Shown here: positions 11,258 to 19,232 of the stretch, one piece after another
How the letters are laid out: the number at the start of each line of letters is the position of its first letter
Numbering within the stretch: position 1 is the first letter of the stretch
NCBI GenBank assembly: GCA_016203825.1
Contig: JACQMA010000121.1
Location: forward strand, 1-22,318
Direction of reading: 5' to 3'
Source of the DNA: Deltaproteobacteria bacterium
GTDB lineage: Bacteria; UBA10199; 2-02-FULL-44-16
Length of the DNA: 22,318 nt
The notes under the pieces: generated by a model
What the model was told of the DNA's origin: nothing
The model's input: the letters and a program-made list of their open reading frames with translations, nothing else
Databases searched by the model: none
Program-made: the position numbers and the translations under genes

Positions 11258-12814
11258 TTACCGCACCGAGGCGTATTTGAGGAAGAAAGCGCGCCCCGGA
11301 AGAAGGGTCAGATTTTTCACTCGTGGTTTTGTCATCCAGTAAATAGCGCTATTGTAAATGGGTGCCCATGGCATCTCTTCCATGATGATGTCTTCCATCT
11401 GGCGCATGAGTCGGAGCTGACGTGCTGGGGTCGCAGCTTGTTTTGCTTCATCCCACAATTGATCATATTTCGGGTTGGTCCATTGAGAATAATTCCCCGA
11501 TGTTCCCGCAGTAAAGTTTTCCAGGAAGGTGGTTGGATACACATATTCCCCAACCCCCCCAAGACGGGCAATTTCAAAATCGTGGTGATGAAGTGCAGCC
11601 AAGTGAGTTTTCCATTCCTGGTTTTGGAGTTTGACCTCGATACCGAGGTTTTGTTTCCACATCTGTTGAATGGCTTCGCCAATGAGGCGATGAACTTCGA
11701 CGGTGTTGTAGCTGAGCGTGAGAATAGGAAAATTTTTTCCGTCAGGGTAGCCTGCTTCAGCAAGGAGTTTTTTCGCCTCTTGAGGATCGAATCGGAGGTA
11801 GGTTTTGTAAGCATACCCGGAAACGCCTGGAGGGATAAAACCGGTAGCCGGTATTTCTCGCCCGCGCATAATTTTATCGACGATCAGTTTTCGATCGATG
11901 CTCAAGGCAAGGGCTCGTCGCACGCGAGCATCCTGAAGCGCCGGATGCTTGACATTGAACATGTATTGATAAAGCGCAAATTCACTCGATGAATGAAAGT
12001 CGGGATGCTTCATATACGACGGAACTTTTCCCTGAGGTAAGCTATAAAAGAAATCAATATCGCCGGCCTCGTAGCGTTTGAGGATCGTCTCAAAGTCATC
12101 AATCATGAGAAAAGTAACCCCATCGAGCCTGACCCTTATGGCATCCCAGTAGAGCGGGTTTTTTATCATGACGATTCGGTCATACGGAGTCCACATTTTG
12201 AGTAAGAATGGACCGTTGCATACCATATGCTCCGGTTTCACCCACTGATCGCCATACTTCTCGACAACATCTTTTTTGATCGGTGCAAAGGTTGAAAAAG
12301 TAATAAGCTGAAGAAATGGAGGAAACGGTCCTTCAAGTTCAACCTGAAATGTGGTGTCGTTGATGACCTTAAAGCCCAGGAGAGACGGATCTTTGATCTT
12401 TCCTTCCAGAAAAGCCTTCCCGTTTTTTATGTAGTTGTAGCGACTTCCCTGAGGGGAAGCGGTTTTTGGATCAATGGCACGCCGCCAACCATAGAGGAAA
12501 TCATTGGCGGTGATGCGGGAACCATCAGACCAGGTTGCGTTGTTTCGCAGGTAAAAGGTGTACGTTTTACCGTCCGGACTGATCGTCCACTTTTCTGCGA
12601 CACCACCAATGACGGTTGTCGGCTTTTCAGGGTTGAACGTGACAAGTCCTTCAAAGAGTTGCCGACCAAGGTTGGAGCCGTCCACCGATGATGTCAGGTG
12701 AGGGTCGAGACTGTCCGGTTCCGGTCCGTTGTGAATGGTGAGTGTTTGGGGAGCAGCAAGAGTCGTTGTGGTAATGAGACACCCAAGAAAAGACGCAATC
12801 CATGATCGCTTCAT
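11258..12814 (-). CDS. Oligopeptide-binding protein (SBP family 5), receptor 6 of the array
   Basis: 518 residues, normal OppA length. Periplasmic receptor that captures peptides for an ABC importer. Sec signal about 1-21 (LAAPQTL cleavage region); no lipobox. The family 5 signature spans about 73-110 (VAEKWTISPDGKTYTFYLR, ATWSDGSRITANDF). CNGPFLLKMW, KNPLYWD and DARVRRALALSIDRKLI follow as in OppA. The peptide-binding loop reads VGEYVYPTTF with Glu423, where four of the other receptors have GDYxDP or GDFxDP. It is closest to the receptor at 14443-15999. GGGAGG (12820-12825), part of the palindromic element at 12815-12850, is its ribosome-binding site. It is the last gene of the receptor array. 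Confidence 0.93.
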   Translation of the reverse strand: MKRSWIASFLGCLITTTTLAAPQTLTIHNGPEPDSLDPHLTSSVDGSNLGRQLFEGLVTFNPEKPTTVIGGVAEKWTISPDGKTYTFYLRNNATWSDGSRITANDFLYGWRRAIDPKTASPQGSRYNYIKNGKAFLEGKIKDPSLLGFKVINDTTFQVELEGPFPPFLQLITFSTFAPIKKDVVEKYGDQWVKPEHMVCNGPFLLKMWTPYDRIVMIKNPLYWDAIRVRLDGVTFLMIDDFETILKRYEAGDIDFFYSLPQGKVPSYMKHPDFHSSSEFALYQYMFNVKHPALQDARVRRALALSIDRKLIVDKIMRGREIPATGFIPPGVSGYAYKTYLRFDPQEAKKLLAEAGYPDGKNFPILTLSYNTVEVHRLIGEAIQQMWKQNLGIEVKLQNQEWKTHLAALHHHDFEIARLGGVGEYVYPTTFLENFTAGTSGNYSQWTNPKYDQLWDEAKQAATPARQLRLMRQMEDIIMEEMPWAPIYNSAIYWMTKPRVKNLTLLPGRAFFLKYASVR

Positions 12815-12850
12815 CTCTACCTCCCTGCCCCCTCCTTATAAAGGAGGGGA
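12815..12850. repeat. Dispersed palindrome carrying the Shine-Dalgarno of receptor 6
   Basis: It fills the whole gap between receptors 5 and 6. A 9-bp perfect stem (CCCCTCCTT/AAGGAGGGG, 12829-12849) has a 3-nt loop and is flanked by TCTACCTCCC. The same layout recurs at 21608-21644 (TCTACCTCCC then CCCCTCCTTA...GGAGGGGA). On the minus strand the flank reads GGGAGGTAGAG followed directly by the ATG, so the element provides the ribosome-binding site. From memory, this sequence type is a common dispersed repeat. No T-run follows, so termination is unlikely. Confidence 0.75.
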
Positions 12851-14434
12851 TTATTGTTCAAACCACGCGAACTTGATGGCGTGTTGGTTCATGGCGTTGG
12901 GGTAAAATCCCTTCACGCGCGGATCGATCATCTGTGGCCGTCCATAATGAAAGAGCGGGATGGCCGGAAGTTCCTGGAGCAGGATTTCCTCGGCCTTTTT
13001 GAGCGTTGCCAGACGGGTTGCGGGATCCAGCTTCCGTGCCGACTGCGCAACGAGTTCATCGAAGGCCGGATTCTTCCAACGCGTGTAGTTTTGAGTCGAT
13101 GAGCTCGTGAAGATATCAATGAAGGTTACCGGGTCAAGAAAATCGCCGACCCATCCGTAACGACTGATTTCAAAGCTGCCCGTGGACCACGTTTGCAGGA
13201 GGGTCTTCCATTCCTGATTGACGAGCGCGATGTTGATGCCGAGGTTTTCCTTCCACATGCTCTGGATCAGTTCCGCCACGAGTTTATTTGCGTCACTCGT
13301 GTTGTAATAGAAGGAAACCGTGGGGAATGTCTTGGGATCGGCGAACCCCGCTTCGGCAAGCAGTGCCTTGGCCTTGGCGGGATCAAATCCCTGGACCTCG
13401 GGAGAGGTATACCCTTCATATCCCGGCGGGACCGACTGGGTCGTGGCGACGTCGTTCGATTTTTTGACGTCCACGATCTTTTGTCGATCGATTGCAAGGC
13501 TCAGGGCCTGTCGCACGCGCGGGTCGTCGAAGGGTTTGCGCTCCGTGTTGAACCAAACGTAATAGGTCGCCCATTCGGGGATAAAATGATAATCATCACG
13601 CTTGGCCATCTCGGGAACTTTGGTTGGCGGGATGTAGTCGTTATAGTGGGCCTTGCCATCGAGATAGAGTTTCAATGCGGTTTCATTGTCGTCGGTTGGG
13701 AGAAAGATCGCCTTGTTGATCCTGACATTGGCCTTGTCCCAGTAGTTGGGATTTTTCTCCATCACGATTTCTTTTTGCGGGACCCAGCTCGTGAGGCGGT
13801 AGGGGCCATTGCTGACCATATGCTCGGGACGAATCCATTCCTCGCCCCACTTTTCAACCGTTGCCCGGTGAACGGGCCGATAGGTCGCAAAAGAAGCAAG
13901 ATGCGGGAAATAGGGGACGGGGTTTTTGAGTTCGACTCGCAGTGTACCATCGTCAACGGCCTTGACGCCGACGGTCTCGGAATCCGTTATCTTTCCCGTG
14001 TTGTATTCTTCGGCATTCAGAAGGGGATAAAGGATGTAGGCATACTCGGAAGCCGTCTTCGGATCGAGTGCCCGTTTCCACGAGTATTCAAAATCGGATG
14101 CTGTGACGGGTGTCCCATCGGACCACTTGGCGTCGCTTCGCAGGTGAAACGTGTAGGTCTTTCCGTCGGCACTCACATCCCATGACGTTGCCACGCCGGG
14201 AACGGGGGCCAGCGTTTTTGGATCGTATTCGGTGAGTCCTTCGAAGAGTTGATAGACGACATTGCCCGATGGGTGGTCGCGCACGAGGCCCGGATCGATG
14301 GTCGCCGGCTCGGCCCTGTTCCACCAAATGAACGTGTCGGTCGCTGCCTGCTTCGTGGCGCACGATTTGCCACCAGCACATGAGATGAAACAAATTCCAA
14401 GCACCAAACTCCACATTCCAAACTTTGTTTTCAT
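12851..14434 (-). CDS. Oligopeptide-binding lipoprotein (SBP family 5), receptor 5
   Basis: 527 residues. The lipoprotein signal ends FISC with Cys19; Phe at -3 is atypical. The mature protein starts CAGGKSCATK, a motif shared with receptors 2 and 3. Family 5 signature: VATSWDVSADGKTYTFHLR, KWSDGTPVTASDFEYSW. Later landmarks are SNGPYRLTSWVPQKEIVMEK, NPNYWDKANVRI, DDPRVRQALSLAIDRQKI, VNQEWKTLL and the binding-loop GDFLDPVTF. It ends IKFAWFEQ. GGAG six bases upstream of the ATG is the ribosome-binding site, 8 nt after the stop of receptor 4. Likely anchored in the membrane, delivering peptides to the importer whose permease begins at 21696. Confidence 0.93.
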   Translation of the reverse strand: MKTKFGMWSLVLGICFISCAGGKSCATKQAATDTFIWWNRAEPATIDPGLVRDHPSGNVVYQLFEGLTEYDPKTLAPVPGVATSWDVSADGKTYTFHLRSDAKWSDGTPVTASDFEYSWKRALDPKTASEYAYILYPLLNAEEYNTGKITDSETVGVKAVDDGTLRVELKNPVPYFPHLASFATYRPVHRATVEKWGEEWIRPEHMVSNGPYRLTSWVPQKEIVMEKNPNYWDKANVRINKAIFLPTDDNETALKLYLDGKAHYNDYIPPTKVPEMAKRDDYHFIPEWATYYVWFNTERKPFDDPRVRQALSLAIDRQKIVDVKKSNDVATTQSVPPGYEGYTSPEVQGFDPAKAKALLAEAGFADPKTFPTVSFYYNTSDANKLVAELIQSMWKENLGINIALVNQEWKTLLQTWSTGSFEISRYGWVGDFLDPVTFIDIFTSSSTQNYTRWKNPAFDELVAQSARKLDPATRLATLKKAEEILLQELPAIPLFHYGRPQMIDPRVKGFYPNAMNQHAIKFAWFEQ

Positions 14435-14442
14435 TTTGTCTC

Positions 14443-15999
14443 CTATTTCATCGATACATTCTTTAAGAGAAAGTTGCGAAGCGGTGAGACGGCAAGGCCC
14501 TTGACCTTGGGACTTACCATCCAGTGGTTCGCATAAAAGAAGATCGGAATCCCCGGAATTTCCGATCCGATGATCTTCTCCATCTGCGCATAAAGCGCGA
14601 GCCGCTTTGCTCCATCGCTTTCTTTGTTCGCCTCTTTCCAGAGACGCTCATATTCAGCGTGGGACCACTGCGTGTAGTTATTTGGCGTATGCTCGAGGAA
14701 GAGTTCGAGAATGGTCGAGGGATAGATATAATCTCCGGTAAAGCCCATGCGGGCAAGATCATAGTCGTGGTTTTGGAGGGTCTTGATATGGGTCTTCCAG
14801 TCACGGTTGACGAGGTTCACGGTGATGCCGAGGTTTTCTTTCCACATGCGCTGGACCGCCTCCGCGATCATCCGGTGAAGGTCAACCGTGTTGTAGCTGA
14901 GCGTGAGTTCGGGGAATCCTTTCCCATCTGCATACCCTGCCTCTGCCAGCAACTGTTTTGCTTGTTGAGGATTGTAGGCGAGGAGTTTTTGATAGCGGTA
15001 GTTGGTGACCCCGGGTGGGATGTAGCCTTCCGCAATTGCTTCTCCGGTCCTCATGACCTTTTCCGTAATGGTCTTGCGATCGATCGCCAAGGCCAGCGCC
15101 CGACGTATCCGAGCATCTTGCAAGACCGGATGCTTCACGTTGATGGGGTAATAATAGAGTCCAAACGAAGTCCCTTCGCGAAAGTTTGGTTTTGAGCGCA
15201 GGAGCGGAATTTTGGTTTGCGGGACATGGTAGGAGAAGTCGAGTTCACCGGCATCAAATTGCTTGAGGACCGTATCAAGGTCTTCGGTCGAAGTTCCGAT
15301 CAATGTTTCAAGCGCCACACGATCTCGATTCCAGTAGTGGGGATTTTTGGTGAGGACGATGCGATCGTAGGGCATCCACTCCTTGAGGACGAAGGCGCCA
15401 TTCGATACCCAATGCTCTGGACGCGCCCATTGGTCTCCATAGGCCTCAACCACTGATTTTTTGATGGGTGTGAAGGTGAGGTGGCAGAGGAGGTCAAGAA
15501 ACGGCGGAAACGGCGCTACCAGTTCGACCTGAAACGTCCAGTCGTCGATGGCCCGGAACCCAAGCTGTTTTGGATCCTTGAGCTCCCCTTTGACATAGGC
15601 CTGACCGTTTTTGATGGAATCAAAGCGCGTGGCATAGGGTGAAGCCGTCTTGGGATTCGCGGCGCGTTCCCAGGAATACACAAAATCGTTGGTCGTGACG
15701 GATGAACCATCGGACCACTTGGCGTTTTTGCGGAGATAAAAGGTATAGGTCTTTCCATCGGGGCTCACGGTCCACCGTTCGGCGACACCGGGCGAGACGC
15801 CACCTTTGTCGGGATTGGGAACCACGAGGCCCTCGAAGAGCTGCAAGAGCGTGTTGTAGTCGATCTCGGTGGACGTGATGTGCGGATCGAGTGAACTCGG
15901 CTCGGAACCGGCATGGTAGACAAATGTCTTGGGGTCTTTTGCGGCGGCGGCAGAGAAGGGGAGCGTGAACAAGAAAATTCCAAGCACTAATCTTTTCAT
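14443..15999 (-). CDS. Oligopeptide-binding protein (SBP family 5), receptor 4
   Basis: 518 residues with a Sec signal (MKRLVLGIFLFTLPFSAAAA) and no lipobox. It is a close paralogue of receptor 6, sharing PFPPFL, PIKK, GDQW and KNGQAY-type stretches and the C-terminal FLLK pattern. Family signature: VAERWTVSPDGKTYTFYLR, KWSDGSSVTTNDFVYSW. The binding loop reads TGDYIYPST: the first Asp is kept, but the second acidic position is Tyr, as in receptor 6. The ATG overlaps the stop of receptor 3 (ATGA). Its ribosome-binding site GAGGAGG lies in the last codons of that gene, which encode Phe-Glu-Glu-Ala-Lys. Confidence 0.93.
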   Translation of the reverse strand: MKRLVLGIFLFTLPFSAAAAKDPKTFVYHAGSEPSSLDPHITSTEIDYNTLLQLFEGLVVPNPDKGGVSPGVAERWTVSPDGKTYTFYLRKNAKWSDGSSVTTNDFVYSWERAANPKTASPYATRFDSIKNGQAYVKGELKDPKQLGFRAIDDWTFQVELVAPFPPFLDLLCHLTFTPIKKSVVEAYGDQWARPEHWVSNGAFVLKEWMPYDRIVLTKNPHYWNRDRVALETLIGTSTEDLDTVLKQFDAGELDFSYHVPQTKIPLLRSKPNFREGTSFGLYYYPINVKHPVLQDARIRRALALAIDRKTITEKVMRTGEAIAEGYIPPGVTNYRYQKLLAYNPQQAKQLLAEAGYADGKGFPELTLSYNTVDLHRMIAEAVQRMWKENLGITVNLVNRDWKTHIKTLQNHDYDLARMGFTGDYIYPSTILELFLEHTPNNYTQWSHAEYERLWKEANKESDGAKRLALYAQMEKIIGSEIPGIPIFFYANHWMVSPKVKGLAVSPLRNFLLKNVSMK

Positions 16000-17591
16000 T
16001 TTGCCTCCTCAAACCACGCGAATTTGAGTGGGTGCAGCGAGAGGATATTCGGGTGGAATCCCCGGACGCGTGGATCGAGCAGAGATGGCTGCACATGATT
16101 AAAAATCGGAACTAACGGTGCCTCTTCAAGCAAGATCTCTTCGGCTTGCTTCAAAAGGAGTGCACGTTTTTCCGGATTCAGCTCGCGTGGTGCTTGGTTC
16201 AGCACCAGATCATCATACGTGGGGTTGACCCAATTCGTATAATTTTGCTGTGAATTCGAAGCGAAGATATTCAAGAACGTCGAGGGGTCACTATAGTCGC
16301 CGATCCAGGTATATCTTCCGATATCGAATTCTCTTTGCACGTACGATGTGAGGAGCACCTTCCACTCGAGGTTTTGGATGCCCACATTGATCCCAAGATT
16401 TTGTTTCCACATGCTTTGAGCGAGTTCGGCGACCATCTTGTGCTCGGCGAGCGTATTATACAGGATGGTGAAACTCGGAAACGTTGTGGGATCAGCAAAA
16501 CCCGCTTCCAGAAGCAGGGCTTTGGCCTTGTCGGGATTGAATTCACATCCGTTCGGCGGACTATAACCGTGGAGTCCTTCCGGAGTCAGACTCGTGGCCG
16601 GCTTGTCACCGCGTGCGAGCGTTTCCGTAATAGCCCGACGATCGATCGCGAGACAGAGTGCCCGTCGAACGCGCATATCGTCAAACGGTTTTCGCTTCGT
16701 ATTCAACTGGTAGAAGTAGGTGTCGAGTTTCACACTTTGATACAAATCAGGACGGCCTTTGATCTCCGCAACCTTGAGCGGCGGAATGTCGATCGTGTAG
16801 TGCGTGACGCCATCAAGTTGCATCTTGAGGGCCGTCTCCATGTCTTCAATCGGCAAGAATTTGACCTTGGCCAGCCGAACATTGTTTTTGTCCCAGTAAT
16901 TCGGATTTTTCTCGAGCACGACTTCCCTTTGGATCAGCCAACTGGTGAGGCGGTAGGGACCATTGCTGACCATATGTTCGGGCCGCGTCCACTGGTCACC
17001 CCATTGTTCGACGGTCGCGCGGTGGACCGGACGAAATGCGATGTGGGCGACGAGTTGAGGAAAAAAGGGAACGGGGTGCTCGAGGGTTATCTGCAAGGTT
17101 TGGGGATCGATCACGTTGATGCCGATGTCATCGGCGCTTGTCGTCTTTCCCGCATTATAATTTTCTGCATTCTTGATGAAGTACAACATGTAGGCCGTCT
17201 GCGATGCGGTCTGCGGCGCGAGGACACGTTTCCACGAGTATTCGAAATCAGCAGCGGTCACGGGCGAGCCATCGGACCAAAACGCATTGTTCCTCAAGTG
17301 AAATGTCCATACAAGTCCGTCGGGACTGATGTCCCAACTGCTCGCAACACCAGGGACGGCCTCCAGTGTTTCGGGGTGATATTCGGTCAGTCCCTCAAAG
17401 AGCTGCATCCCAATATTAAACGAGCGATCGTCATAGAGAATGGCGGGATCGAGTGACGGTGGTTCTGCACCATTACCCCACACAAACGCGTCGGGAAGGG
17501 CGTTTGATTTCGTGGCGCAGGATTTGCCACCGGTACAGGCGGCAAGGGTAAGGAGTAGGATGATGGCGATATTTCGTCGCATGGGGATCAT
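15996..17591 (-). CDS. Oligopeptide-binding lipoprotein (SBP family 5), receptor 3
   Basis: 531 residues from the ATG at 17591, which overlaps the stop of receptor 2 (ATGA) and has GAGG seven bases upstream. A second ATG three codons later is possible. Lipobox LAAC gives Cys19, and the mature start CTGGKSCATK carries the shared motif. Signature: VASSWDISPDGLVWTFHLR (Val-Trp replaces the usual Thr-Tyr), FWSDGSPVTAADFEYSW. Binding loop: WIGDYSDPSTFLNIF. It ends LKFAWFEEAK. It is closest to receptors 2 and 5. Confidence 0.93.
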   Translation of the reverse strand: MIPMRRNIAIILLLTLAACTGGKSCATKSNALPDAFVWGNGAEPPSLDPAILYDDRSFNIGMQLFEGLTEYHPETLEAVPGVASSWDISPDGLVWTFHLRNNAFWSDGSPVTAADFEYSWKRVLAPQTASQTAYMLYFIKNAENYNAGKTTSADDIGINVIDPQTLQITLEHPVPFFPQLVAHIAFRPVHRATVEQWGDQWTRPEHMVSNGPYRLTSWLIQREVVLEKNPNYWDKNNVRLAKVKFLPIEDMETALKMQLDGVTHYTIDIPPLKVAEIKGRPDLYQSVKLDTYFYQLNTKRKPFDDMRVRRALCLAIDRRAITETLARGDKPATSLTPEGLHGYSPPNGCEFNPDKAKALLLEAGFADPTTFPSFTILYNTLAEHKMVAELAQSMWKQNLGINVGIQNLEWKVLLTSYVQREFDIGRYTWIGDYSDPSTFLNIFASNSQQNYTNWVNPTYDDLVLNQAPRELNPEKRALLLKQAEEILLEEAPLVPIFNHVQPSLLDPRVRGFHPNILSLHPLKFAWFEEAK

Positions 17592-19177
17592 TTGTTTTCC
17601 TCAAACCACGCGAATTTCAAGGGATGGAGTTCTCCTGCATTCGGATAAAACCCTTTCAGTCGCGGGTCGACCAAGATCGGTCGTCCATAATAGAAAAGGG
17701 GGATCACCGGCATGTCGGAGAGCAAAATCTCCTCGGCCTGTTTGAGGATCGCCATGCGTTGAGCCGGGTCGAGTTCCTTCTGGGATTGCACATTGACGAA
17801 GTCATCGAACTGGGGGTTTGACCACTTCATGTGATTTTGTTGCGAGTTCGTCGTGTTGATTGCGAGGAAGGCGTGTGGGTCAAAATAGTCACCAAACCAT
17901 CCTGAACGCGTGAGTTCAAAATTGCCAACTTTCCACGAATCGATGACGACCTTCCACTCCTGGTTTTGAAGCGAAACCTGAATCCCTAAATGTTGCTTCC
18001 ACATGCCCTGAAGGATCTCACTCACTGTGCGGTGGAGGTCGTTCGTATTATAGAGCACCGTCACCGGCGGAAAAGTTGAGAGATCCGCGTAGCCAGCTTC
18101 TTTCAAAAGTTCTTTCGCTTTTTGCGGATTGAACATTTCAACTGCTGGTGGAGCATATCCTTCGACGGGGGGTATGAAGGCTGTTGCTGGAATATCTCCG
18201 CGGTTGAGCGTCTTCACAAGCTGTTCTCGATCGATCGCCAAACTGAACGCTCTTCGAACACGCGCGTCATCGAACGGCTTCTTCTGAGTGTTGAACATAT
18301 AATAGTAGTTGGCGAAGTGGGCGACGTTGTGAAGGTCGGGGCGTTTGGCGAGCTCCGTAAGCTTCGAGACGGGGAGATTATGTGAGACGTGAACCTTGCC
18401 TTCAAGCTGTTGTTTCAATGCCGTCTCTTGATCGTTGGTGGGGAGAAAAATGGCCTTGGCGATTTTGACCGTCTCTTTGTCCCAGTAATTCGGATTTTTC
18501 TCCATAACGATTTCTTTTTGTGGGACCCAACTGGTGAAACGATAGGGGCCATTGCTGATCATGTGTTCGGGCCGCGTCCACTGATCGCCCCACTGTTCAA
18601 CCGTTGCACGATGGACCGGGCGACAGACACTATGGGATGTGAGCTGCGGAAAAAAGGGTGCGGGGTCTTTGAGGGTGACCTCAAGCGTTGTGGGGCTCAC
18701 CGCGCGCACACCGACGGTCGACGCATCGGCAAGCGTCCCGTTGTTGTACTCCTCGGCGTTTCGAATGAAGTAGAGGAGATAAGCTGAGCCCGAGGCTGTC
18801 GCGGGATTGAGGGTGCGCTTCCACGAGTATTCAAAGTCTGCAGCTGTGACCGGAGAACCATCGGACCACGTTGTATGGTCACGAAGATAAAAAGTATACG
18901 TGAGGCCGTCGGAACTGACTTCCCAACGTGTTGCGACAGCGGGGATCGGCATCACGGTCTTCGGGTCGTACTCCGTCAATCCTTCAAAAAGTTGGTGGAT
19001 AATGATCATCGAGGTCTCATCGGTCGCCAGTGCGGGATCCAGCGTCGGTGGTTCGGCGTAGTTATTGAGCACAATGGCATCGGGGAGCGTTTTCGGCGCC
19101 GATGATGCACAGGATTTGCCTCCGGCGCAGGCGGAGAGAACAAACAGCGTTGTCAGTAGAATCGTTATGGATTTCAC
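17588..19177 (-). CDS. Oligopeptide-binding lipoprotein (SBP family 5), receptor 2
   Basis: 529 residues. The GTG at 19177 is taken as start because GGGGGG lies just upstream and it yields a clean lipoprotein signal (MKSITILLTTLFVLSAC, Cys17). A more upstream ATG at 19246 would add 23 residues read across the palindrome at 19201-19228 and overlap the previous gene. The mature start is CAGGKSCASS. Signature: VATRWEVSSDGLTYTFYLR, TWSDGSPVTAADFEYSW. Binding loop: WFGDYFDPHAFLAIN. It ends LKFAWFEENK. The Glu-Glu codons of this tail provide the ribosome-binding site for receptor 3. Confidence 0.92.
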   Translation of the reverse strand: MKSITILLTTLFVLSACAGGKSCASSAPKTLPDAIVLNNYAEPPTLDPALATDETSMIIIHQLFEGLTEYDPKTVMPIPAVATRWEVSSDGLTYTFYLRDHTTWSDGSPVTAADFEYSWKRTLNPATASGSAYLLYFIRNAEEYNNGTLADASTVGVRAVSPTTLEVTLKDPAPFFPQLTSHSVCRPVHRATVEQWGDQWTRPEHMISNGPYRFTSWVPQKEIVMEKNPNYWDKETVKIAKAIFLPTNDQETALKQQLEGKVHVSHNLPVSKLTELAKRPDLHNVAHFANYYYMFNTQKKPFDDARVRRAFSLAIDREQLVKTLNRGDIPATAFIPPVEGYAPPAVEMFNPQKAKELLKEAGYADLSTFPPVTVLYNTNDLHRTVSEILQGMWKQHLGIQVSLQNQEWKVVIDSWKVGNFELTRSGWFGDYFDPHAFLAINTTNSQQNHMKWSNPQFDDFVNVQSQKELDPAQRMAILKQAEEILLSDMPVIPLFYYGRPILVDPRLKGFYPNAGELHPLKFAWFEENK

Positions 19178-19200
19178 ATTCCCCCCATCAATATTTGTTC

Positions 19201-19228
19201 TTGTAGGGGTCGACCCCCATGTCGACCC
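19201..19228. repeat. Palindrome TTGTAGGGGTCGACCCC...GTCGACCC between receptors 1 and 2
   Basis: It contains a perfect 12-bp palindrome GGGGTCGACCCC (19206-19217) and an 8-bp inverted repeat GGGTCGAC/GTCGACCC (19207-19214, 19221-19228). From memory it resembles dispersed repeats of the form TGTAGGGGCGACC...GTCGCCC. It lies in the only long gap (55 nt) between receptor genes besides the one at 12815-12850. A role in mRNA processing or in lowering expression of downstream receptors is possible but not shown. Confidence 0.6.
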
Positions 19229-19232
19229 GAAT

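Noticed and set aside
13193..17456. Long + strand open frames (13193-14185 and 16335-17456) antisense to receptors 5 and 3
   Set aside because: The two frames resemble each other only because the underlying receptor genes are paralogues. Composition is not protein-like and there are no ribosome-binding sites.
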